The notes under the pieces: model-generated
Database searches by the model: none
Seen by the model: only the letters and a program-made list of their open reading frames with translations
Told to the model about the DNA's origin: nothing
Translations under genes and position numbers: made by a program
DNA from: Desulfobacteraceae bacterium
GTDB lineage: Bacteria > Desulfobacterota > Desulfobacteria > Desulfobacterales > Desulfobacteraceae
Length of the DNA: 15,243 nt
Assembly: GCA_003354055.1 (NCBI GenBank)
Contig: PIVQ01000104.1
Location: 1 to 15,243, forward strand
Reading direction: 5' to 3'
Part shown: positions 7,434-13,639 of the stretch, piece by piece
Position numbering within the stretch: the first letter of the stretch is position 1
How the letters are laid out: each line of letters opens with the position of its first letter

Positions 7434-7453
7434 AGTTCAAAATTTTGAACTTT
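7434..7453. repeat. AT-rich perfect palindrome, copy 2
   Basis: An 18-bp perfect palindrome (7434-7451, half-site AGTTCAAAA), with identity to copy 1 continuing two bases further to 7453. Its centre is exactly 80 bp from that of copy 1. It lies 33 bp beyond the stop codon of the minus-strand NtrC-type regulator. Confidence 0.85.
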
Positions 7454-7485
7454 TGGGGAGGAGGACGGGAGATCCTTTATTCATC

Positions 7486-8874
7486 CTACTTTCCGAGTTT
7501 CAACTCTTTGTCCAGGTTGAATTTTTTCAGTTTCTGGTTGAGGCCGCTTTTTCCAATACCGAGAATGCCTGCTGCTTTGGTCTGGACATTCCCGGACATT
7601 TTCATAGCCCTTTGAATCATTCTTTTTTCAACTGCAGCAAGCGTTTCTGCCAGTCCAACTCCTTCGGGAATACCCTCAAGCTGGAGGGTGTTGGTGCCAG
7701 TGTTGCGAATCTGAGGCGGGAGGTCCGAGGCTGTAATAAGGCTGGCGTCTGAAAGAATAACAGCCCGTTCAATGACATTTTCAAGTTCCCGGACATTGCC
7801 CTTCCATTCATAGTCACAGAGTATCTGAGTGGCCTTTTTGTCTATTCCGGTTACCATGCCTGCGGATTCCGGTCCCGAGGTATATTTCTCTATAAAATGA
7901 TTGATCAGCAGGGTGATGTCTTCCTGTCTGTCTCTCAAGGGCGGCATGACAGCCTTAACCACATTGAGGCGGTAATAGAGATCTTCTCTGAAATTTCCCT
8001 TATGCACCTCATCTTCCAGGACTTTATTGGTGGCGGCAATGAGCCTAAAATCAACCGGAATAGATGTGGAACTGCCCACCCGCTCCACGGTCCTTTCTTG
8101 AAGTACCCGCAATAATTTAACCTGAAGAGGCATGGGGAGTTCTCCGATTTCATCAAGGAAAAGGGTGCCTTTGTCTGCCAATTCGAACCGTCCTTTTTTC
8201 ATATTGGCAGCCCCTGTAAAAGCGCCTTTTTCATGGCCGAATAATTCGCTTTCCAGTAGGGATTCGGCAAAGGCTGAACAATTGACGGCAATAAGGGATC
8301 GGTTTTTTCTCAGGCTGTTATAATGAATTGATTTGGCCACCAACTCCTTACCGGTGCCGCTTTCCCCTTCGATGAGAACCGAGGCGTTTGTCGGTGCAAC
8401 CTTCTGGATGATTTCATATAGCTCCTGCATGGGTTTGGCTTTGCCGATGATGTTGTCAAACTGGTACCGGGAACGCATGGCCTCCCTTAAAATGGTATTT
8501 TCCTGAACTATTTGGTACATGGAAATGGCTTTGGCAATGTGGGCAATCAGGGCTTCATTTTCAAAGGGCTTGAGGATAAAGGTATAGGCACCTTTGTGCA
8601 TGGCTTCAACTGCTTTTTCCACACTGCCGAATGCGGTCATGATGATCACAGGCAGGTCCGGTTTGAGTTCTTTTATCCGCTCCAGCAGATCTATACCGGA
8701 CATTCCGGGCATTTTAACATCACTTAAAACCAGGTCAATGAACTGGGTATTTAAGATATCAAGGGCTTCCATCCCGCTTGATGCGGTAAAGGGGCGGTAT
8801 CCCTCTTCTGCAAGTACCTCTCCGATGATCATGGGATAGTGTTTTTCATCATCGACGATCAATATGTTTTCCAT
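7486..8874 (-). CDS. NtrC-family sigma54-dependent response regulator
   Basis: This 462-residue transcription activator has the classical three parts. The receiver (about 1-120) has the acidic pair Asp8/Asp9, phosphoacceptor Asp52 (SDVKMPG), Thr80 and Lys102. The AAA+ domain (about 140-375) has Walker A GESGTGKE (170-177), the sigma54-contacting GAFTGA loop (217-222), Walker B GTLFLDEIGE (Asp241, Glu242), and the arginine-containing FREDLYYRL and GNVRELENV motifs. A Fis-type helix-turn-helix lies at about 428-455 (TKAAGILGIGKSGLNQKL). All catalytic signatures are intact, so it should open sigma54 promoters when phosphorylated. AGGAG lies about 9 bp before the ATG on the minus strand. It is 13 bp downstream of the kinase gene and is surely its cognate regulator. 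Its targets are not evident; no GG-N10-GC promoter was found in the flanking divergent region. Confidence 0.95.
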   Translation of the reverse strand: MENILIVDDEKHYPMIIGEVLAEEGYRPFTASSGMEALDILNTQFIDLVLSDVKMPGMSGIDLLERIKELKPDLPVIIMTAFGSVEKAVEAMHKGAYTFILKPFENEALIAHIAKAISMYQIVQENTILREAMRSRYQFDNIIGKAKPMQELYEIIQKVAPTNASVLIEGESGTGKELVAKSIHYNSLRKNRSLIAVNCSAFAESLLESELFGHEKGAFTGAANMKKGRFELADKGTLFLDEIGELPMPLQVKLLRVLQERTVERVGSSTSIPVDFRLIAATNKVLEDEVHKGNFREDLYYRLNVVKAVMPPLRDRQEDITLLINHFIEKYTSGPESAGMVTGIDKKATQILCDYEWKGNVRELENVIERAVILSDASLITASDLPPQIRNTGTNTLQLEGIPEGVGLAETLAAVEKRMIQRAMKMSGNVQTKAAGILGIGKSGLNQKLKKFNLDKELKLGK

Positions 8875-8887
8875 TTATATCTACTCC

Positions 8888-10327
8888 TTAAATGCCGCTT
8901 TCTTCTGCGGGCAGAACGATTTCTACCTTTGTTCCGTGGGGATCTGTGTTGGATATCTGTAAACTTCCCTGGTGGGCTTCAATAATATTTTTTATTATCC
9001 CCAGTCCCAATCCGGTGCCGGTTTCTTTGGTCGTGAAAAAGGGCGTCCATATTTTTTTTAATACCTCTTCCTCAATGCCCTCGCCTGTATCGGTTACGCT
9101 GATGTGAATCATGCCGGAATTATACCATGTGGCAATGGTAATCGTACCTTTTTCTTCCATGGCCTGAAATGCATTGAGGAATATATTTAGAAAGGCCTGG
9201 TATAGCATGGCCGTGTCTGCCAGAATTTCCGGCAGATTGTTTTGAAAATCCTTCACAATTCTGACGTTTTCTTCCTCAATTTGAGGGGCAAGGAATACCA
9301 GGTTTTTTTCGATAATATCTTCAACGGCACAGGGTCGAAGATCAGCAACCATAGGTTTGGCAAAATCAAGAAAATCTTTGATGATGTGATCCAGCCGGGT
9401 AGATTCTTCAACGATAATACCCGGGATACTGGACGTGGGATCAAGTCTGGCCATCTTTTTTTCCATCAACTGGGCAGAGCTTTTGATAATTCCTAAAGGG
9501 TTACGGATTTCATGGGAAACCCCTGCGGTCATCTCACCGATGGCAGACAGATGCTCGGTCCGCCGCAGTTTTTCTTCAAGTTTCAGCCTTTCTTCAGCCC
9601 GGCGTTCAATGATTCGTTCTCCGTACTTGACCACAAATCTGAGTACCATAAATAAAACGCCCATGATGCTGGCGCAACTGGCAACGATCAGGCCCTGGAG
9701 TTTAAATACCTGCTGATAATCATCCGACACATCCCGGATGATTTCAATCACCCCGATGACCATTTTGTCTTTGGCACGGGATAGTTGAACCTCCTGGATC
9801 AGTGGGGCAAAGGTGACGATTTTTGTTTCCTTGGGAAACCAGAACATCAATTCCAGAAAGCTTCCCTTCTGTATAAGTTTGGATGTAGCTTCACTCTGCA
9901 TGGCCTTCTCATAATGAACGCCACCGGCATTTTCCATTCCGATCCGGGTTTTGTCAAAGCTGTAACCGATAATATTATCGGTTCCGTATATATTGACCAT
10001 CTCCACATGGAAGCTGTGCAGGGTGGATTTTACCACCGCATCCAACAGCTGATGCTGGTTTTTTTCCCTTAATTTTATTTCCCCGTGTTTAAATACAACC
10101 GGGGCCACAAATCTCAAAAAAATCTGGTGGTTGAGGTTCTCAACAAGAAGCCGGTTGTACTCCTTGCTTTTTTCAAGGAGGATATTTCTTACCCAATGGG
10201 CGTTCAAGGCCGCAATTACTATTGTTGCCGTGAGCATGACAATCAGGCTTGCAACAGTAAAGGCTTTGACCAGTACAAAGGGGCGAGGTCCTGGGCTAAC
10301 TTCGTTCTTTTGGGGTATTTTTTTCAC
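8888..10327 (-). CDS. Sensor histidine kinase with periplasmic sensor domain
   Basis: The 479-residue kinase has TM1 (about 20-43), a roughly 165-residue extracytoplasmic region (44-209), TM2 (about 211-233), a coiled-coil linker (about 237-262), HisKA with phospho-His272 (GVSHEIRNPLG), and an HATPase domain. The ATPase shows N-box Asn385 (FLNIFLNAFQAM), DTGEG (Asp413), PFFTTK and TGTGLGLGII. The periplasmic part contains VNIYGTDNIIGYSF and IGVIEIIRDVSDDY segments that resemble a single-CACHE ligand-binding fold; that fold call is tentative. The start is GTG (10325-10327); an in-frame stop lies a little upstream and no clear Shine-Dalgarno is seen, so expression may be modest. It is the first gene of a two-gene operon with the NtrC-type regulator and is transcribed divergently from pilM. 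It lacks the six-TM input module of PilS, so it should not be named pilS on context alone. Confidence 0.92.
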   Translation of the reverse strand: MKKIPQKNEVSPGPRPFVLVKAFTVASLIVMLTATIVIAALNAHWVRNILLEKSKEYNRLLVENLNHQIFLRFVAPVVFKHGEIKLREKNQHQLLDAVVKSTLHSFHVEMVNIYGTDNIIGYSFDKTRIGMENAGGVHYEKAMQSEATSKLIQKGSFLELMFWFPKETKIVTFAPLIQEVQLSRAKDKMVIGVIEIIRDVSDDYQQVFKLQGLIVASCASIMGVLFMVLRFVVKYGERIIERRAEERLKLEEKLRRTEHLSAIGEMTAGVSHEIRNPLGIIKSSAQLMEKKMARLDPTSSIPGIIVEESTRLDHIIKDFLDFAKPMVADLRPCAVEDIIEKNLVFLAPQIEEENVRIVKDFQNNLPEILADTAMLYQAFLNIFLNAFQAMEEKGTITIATWYNSGMIHISVTDTGEGIEEEVLKKIWTPFFTTKETGTGLGLGIIKNIIEAHQGSLQISNTDPHGTKVEIVLPAEESGI

Positions 10328-10549
10328 AATAGTATGGATTTTAGGAAAAAGTTTTCATGTTTTTTTGGTTTTTAATTTGACAAATCACTCTCATATTTGC
10401 TATTCAATCCTTTAAAAGAACGATTATACTTGACTTTGCACACATATCGTATCAAGTTATAGTAATATTGACACGACATAGCAATATAAAAATATACATG
10501 TATAACTCGTTACGACCCCTTGCGACAGCCGAACTAAGGAAATAATGGT
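10328..10549. promoter_or_regulatory. Divergent promoter region of kinase operon and pilMNOPQ
   Basis: This 222-bp AT-rich segment must hold the starts of both transcripts. Rightward candidates are TTGCAC (10436-10441), 16 bp, TATAGT (10458-10463), and TTGACA (10468-10473) with only poor -10 matches near 10491-10498. Leftward, the minus strand reads TATAAT at about 10424-10429 without a good -35. A 12-bp palindrome, TATACATGTATA, lies at 10493-10504, between the rightward candidates and the pilM Shine-Dalgarno (AAGGA, 10536-10540). No sigma54 GG-N10-GC element was found on either strand. Confidence 0.35.
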
Positions 10550-11608
10550 ATGGTTTTTGGGAAAAAGAATCATCTTGTTGGTCTAGACATTGGATCCGCC
10601 TTTGTGAAAGTGGCTGAACTCAAGATGTCCAAAAAGGGAAGTTTCCTTCACAAATTCGGTATGGCGCGTGTCTCGGAAGGCGCTGTCTCCGAAGGCAGGA
10701 TCATGGACATGGAGGGGCTTGCCGAGACCATTCGCAATCTGTTTAAATCCCAGAAAATTAAGCAAAAAAATGTCGCCATTTCAACTGGCGGGCATTCTGT
10801 GGTCATCAAGACCATCAGTACGGCAAAGGTGCCTGACAAAGAGCTGCACAAAACCATTCGTTCCGAGGCTGAGCAATATATTCCCTATGACATAGACGAT
10901 GTCAATATTGATTATCAGATTTTAGGGGAGAGCGAATTTTCGCCTGACCAGATGAATGTGCTTCTTGTGGCGGTAAAACAGGATCTGGTGGCGGAGTATA
11001 TTGAGTTGATCCGTATGGCGGGTCTGAATCCATGTGTCATTGATGTGGATACTTTTGCCCTGCAGAATATCTATGAGACCCTGCCTGAAAACGATCCTGA
11101 ACAGGTTACCCTGCTTGTGGATGTGGGGGCCTCAAAGACATCTTTAAATATACTAAAAGATAACAACTCAATAATGATGCGGGACATGATGTCGGGATTC
11201 AACCAGGTCCTTGAGTCCCTGAGCGAGCAGTATGAAATAGATTTAGAGGCTGCAGGAGATATTATCCTGGGTGGGAAAGAACCGCCTGATGATCCGGATA
11301 CGGTAAAGGAAATTTACCAGTCTGTTTCCAATGCCTGGTGTTCTGAAATCTGTGAAGTTGTCCATACGTTTGAGTCAAATACCAACGATATGAGACTAAG
11401 CAAAATCGTATTGAGCGGGGGGGGGGGATTTATTGACAATTTTGCCCAAAGCCTGAGATCTGAGCTGGATGTGCCTGTTTCAAATATCAACCCCTACGAC
11501 GGACTAATTATTGATGCCAAACGGTTTCCGACCGAGGTGTTGGAAATGACAAAACTCCAGGCCCCCATTGCATTGGGACTTGCCATGAGACGGGCGGATG
11601 ACAAATGA
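10550..11608 (+). CDS. pilM: Type IV pilus assembly protein PilM
   Basis: PilM is a cytoplasmic actin-like (FtsA-fold) protein that binds the N-terminal tail of PilN and couples the cytoplasmic pilus ATPases to the envelope complex. The 352-residue length is normal. ATP-binding signatures are visible: GLDIGSAFVK (11-20), the second phosphate motif LLVDVGASKTSLNI (188-201), and the adenosine motif IVLSGGGGFI (286-295). AAGGA at 10536-10540 is 9 bp before ATG 10550; a nearby ATG at 10545 is in another frame. The stop overlaps the pilN start by 4 bp (ATGA), implying translational coupling. Residues 290-293 are encoded within an uninterrupted run of 11 G (11417-11427). A slip of one base either way would truncate the protein a few residues later, losing about 55 C-terminal residues. 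Confidence 0.95.
   Translation: MVFGKKNHLVGLDIGSAFVKVAELKMSKKGSFLHKFGMARVSEGAVSEGRIMDMEGLAETIRNLFKSQKIKQKNVAISTGGHSVVIKTISTAKVPDKELHKTIRSEAEQYIPYDIDDVNIDYQILGESEFSPDQMNVLLVAVKQDLVAEYIELIRMAGLNPCVIDVDTFALQNIYETLPENDPEQVTLLVDVGASKTSLNILKDNNSIMMRDMMSGFNQVLESLSEQYEIDLEAAGDIILGGKEPPDDPDTVKEIYQSVSNAWCSEICEVVHTFESNTNDMRLSKIVLSGGGGFIDNFAQSLRSELDVPVSNINPYDGLIIDAKRFPTEVLEMTKLQAPIALGLAMRRADDK
11417..11427 (+). repeat. G11 homopolymer inside pilM
   Basis: Eleven consecutive G encode most of Gly290-Gly293 in the adenosine-binding loop. With 12 G the frame reads ATT TAT TGA after the glycines. With 10 G it reaches TGA within about nine codons. Such tracts are classical slipped-strand contingency loci in other bacteria; switching here is inference. 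Confidence 0.9.
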
Positions 11609-12186
11609 TACGCATCAACTTATTGCCGTTCCGGCTGGCCCGTGTAAAGGAAAATATTCGGCGACAGGTTTCGATTTTCCTGCTTTCAATTGTGTTGGTT
11701 GCGACCCTGTTGGCTTGGTACAGTTTTGGGGTGGATAGAAAAATTGCCAAAATTAAAAGCCAGACGGATTCAGTTAAAACGCAGATCACTCTATACAAAC
11801 AAAAGGCGGACCGGGTGACTGAGATAAAGAAAAAACTCAAGGTCCTCAATGAGAAACTGGAAATCGTTGCCTCCCTTCAAACCCGGAAAGATGAGCAACA
11901 GATCCTTTTAGAGGAGATGGCCGATCGCGTTGTTCCGGAAAGGATGTGGCTGGAAAAATTAAAGGCTGATGCCACTCAGGTGACAGTGCAGGGAGTTGCC
12001 TATGATAATCCCACCATTGCAGATTTTATGCGGAACCTTGAAAAATCACCCCTGTTCAGCAGTGTCGATCTAAAGCGGTCAAAAATAAAAACTTTTGAGG
12101 GGGATATCGATTTAAAGGCCTTTGAACTGATTTGTGCTAAAAAACAAGCAACGCCTGAGAAAACACCCCAAAAGGGTAAAAAGTAA
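11605..12186 (+). CDS. pilN: Type IV pilus assembly protein PilN
   Basis: The 193-residue bitopic inner-membrane protein begins with the diagnostic MIRINLLPFR motif, whose INLLP segment docks into PilM. One transmembrane helix (about 22-41) is followed by a coiled coil (about 44-100) and a periplasmic ferredoxin-like domain (about 105-175) that pairs with PilO. The C-terminus is short and lysine-rich (TPEKTPQKGKK). Its ATG overlaps the pilM stop by 4 bp and its TAA overlaps the pilO ATG by 1 bp, so translation is coupled on both sides. Confidence 0.94.
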   Translation: MIRINLLPFRLARVKENIRRQVSIFLLSIVLVATLLAWYSFGVDRKIAKIKSQTDSVKTQITLYKQKADRVTEIKKKLKVLNEKLEIVASLQTRKDEQQILLEEMADRVVPERMWLEKLKADATQVTVQGVAYDNPTIADFMRNLEKSPLFSSVDLKRSKIKTFEGDIDLKAFELICAKKQATPEKTPQKGKK

Positions 12187-12842
12187 TGGCTGAAGAACAA
12201 AAAGAAAATATCCGTGAACAACTCAAGGTAAAGATGGATGCCCTGTTTGCCAGAATCGGTAAACTGACAAAAGTTCACCGCCTCCTTATCTGCCTTGTGA
12301 CTTTTTCTTTAATTGGGGGAAGTTATTACTATTTTATTTTTGCCCCAAAACATGAAGCGCTTCAATCGGCCCGTGCAGAACTTAAAACCCAGGAAGATAA
12401 GCTAAATACATACAAAATAAAGGCAAGATCCTTAGCCAAATTTGAGAAAAAGATGGCAGAGGCCCAGGAAAAATTCAATATTGCCATGAAAGCTCTGCCG
12501 GATAAAAAAGAGCTGCCCTCACTGCTGACCGGGGTATCCAAGGCCGGCAGTAATGCCGGACTGGAATTTATTCTTTTTCAGCCGAAACCTATTGTGAATA
12601 AGGAATTCTATAAAGAAATCCCCCTGTCCATGACAGTTAGCGGAAGTTATCATCAGGTAGCAGATTTTTTCTTCCAGGTGGCCGGGTTGAACCGAATCGT
12701 CAATATTCAGGATGTGTCCATTGCAACAGACACTAAAAATGCAGGCCTTATCCAGATGAAATGTTCCGCTGTTACTTATATGTTTGCAGAACAGGTGGAG
12801 GAGAAGCCCAAGGGCAAAAAAGGCAAGAAAAAAAAGAAGTGA
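12186..12842 (+). CDS. pilO: Type IV pilus assembly protein PilO
   Basis: The 218-residue bitopic protein has a cytoplasmic N-terminus (1-31), a TM helix (about 33-52), a periplasmic coiled coil (about 55-105), and a PilO core domain (about 110-200, with FILFQPKP and the IPLSMTVSGSYHQVADFFFQVAGLNRIVNI stretch that is characteristic of PilO). It forms the periplasmic heterodimer with PilN that aligns the pilus machine. The extreme C-terminus is unusually basic: 9 of its last 12 residues are Lys (KPKGKKGKKKKK). The gene starts within the pilN stop codon and ends just before pilP. Confidence 0.94.
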   Translation: MAEEQKENIREQLKVKMDALFARIGKLTKVHRLLICLVTFSLIGGSYYYFIFAPKHEALQSARAELKTQEDKLNTYKIKARSLAKFEKKMAEAQEKFNIAMKALPDKKELPSLLTGVSKAGSNAGLEFILFQPKPIVNKEFYKEIPLSMTVSGSYHQVADFFFQVAGLNRIVNIQDVSIATDTKNAGLIQMKCSAVTYMFAEQVEEKPKGKKGKKKKK

Positions 12843-12848
12843 GGATGA

Positions 12849-13637
12849 TTGGCTAAGGATATGACAAAGTTGATTAAAATATCTTATATCTTGGGACTCG
12901 GGATTATCATGTTTTGTTTGGCCTCCTGCGAAGAAAAACAAGAGGCCAGGCAAATTGATCAGCCTCCTAAGGTGATTTCCAAAACAATTGCTATCCAGCC
13001 TTCGGCCCCGGGGAAAAAAGTGCCTGGGAAAGTGTCTGGCCCAGATAAAGCTGTTGCGGCTGCCCAAAAAGACACAGGGAAAATTGAAGATGGTTTAAAA
13101 TCATCAGCTTCCAGTTCCCAACCGGATAAGGATGATTTTCTATCCCAAGCAACTGCGGAATCGGCCAACGATAAGACCTCTCCTGTGGCAGAGGAACTTG
13201 TAAAACGGGAGAAAGCCCTTGCCAAGGCTGCTGAAGATATGGTCAAAGAGGCGAACCAGACCAAAAAATATGACTCAAAAGGCCGGGTAGATCCCTTTAT
13301 TCCTTTACTCAGCGAAAAAAAAGAAGCTGAATCAACGGCAGATGGAGACTCAGGCAAACCCAAACGGATGCTGACGCCTTTGGAGAAAATGGATTTAAGC
13401 CAGATTAAACTGGTGGCAGTTATACAGATGACGGGCCGGTCTCTTGCCATGGTTGAAGAGGCTAACGGCAAAGGATATGAAGTGAAATTGGGAACGTACA
13501 TGGGGCAAAACGGCGGACAGGTATCTGCCATCAATGCGGAGAGTGTTGTGGTTAAGGAATACTTCAAGGATTTCAAGGGAAAACGCAGGGAGCGGTTTCA
13601 GGAGATCAAATTTCATAACATCGAGGGTGGGGAATAA
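12849..13637 (+). CDS. pilP: Type IV pilus assembly lipoprotein PilP
   Basis: The 262-residue lipoprotein connects the inner-membrane PilN/PilO pair to the PilQ secretin. A short basic head and hydrophobic stretch end in the lipobox LASC (Cys27, counting from TTG). Residues about 30-135 are a low-complexity, Ala/Lys/Glu/Ser-rich spacer with charged helix at about 110-138. The C-terminal PilP domain starts at SKGRVDPFIPLL (the conserved R-x-DPF motif) and contains the beta segments LVAVIQMTGRSLAMVEEANGKGYEVKLGTYMGQNGGQVSAI. The start is uncertain: TTG 12849 has AGGA 3 bp away, while ATG 12861 (four codons shorter) has AAGGA only 1 bp away. Both keep the signal peptide. It lies 6 bp after pilO and 2 bp before pilQ. 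Confidence 0.9.
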   Translation: MAKDMTKLIKISYILGLGIIMFCLASCEEKQEARQIDQPPKVISKTIAIQPSAPGKKVPGKVSGPDKAVAAAQKDTGKIEDGLKSSASSSQPDKDDFLSQATAESANDKTSPVAEELVKREKALAKAAEDMVKEANQTKKYDSKGRVDPFIPLLSEKKEAESTADGDSGKPKRMLTPLEKMDLSQIKLVAVIQMTGRSLAMVEEANGKGYEVKLGTYMGQNGGQVSAINAESVVVKEYFKDFKGKRRERFQEIKFHNIEGGE

Positions 13638-13639
13638 TA

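Larger units (their letters stand above)
7169..7485. other. Convergent intergenic region without a gene
   Basis: These 317 AT-rich bases lie between the ends of two converging operons. No open frame with a believable start and protein-like composition is seen. Apart from the palindrome pair listed separately, it has a small perfect hairpin, ACTAACC-GCT-GGTTAGT (7191-7207). No T-tract terminator is seen at the minus-strand end of the regulator gene. Confidence 0.6.

Noticed and set aside
7352..7453. Minimal CRISPR array made of two palindromic repeats
   Set aside because: Only two repeats, a 60-bp gap instead of about 30-40, no cas genes, and full palindromicity unlike typical CRISPR repeats.
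8888..10327. Naming the kinase pilS (and its partner pilR) from its position next to pilMNOPQ
   Set aside because: PilS has a six-TM N-terminal module; this kinase has two TM helices with a periplasmic sensor, so context alone is not enough.
10328..10549. Sigma54 promoter for pilM or the kinase operon
   Set aside because: Scanning both strands for GG-N10-GC gave no match.
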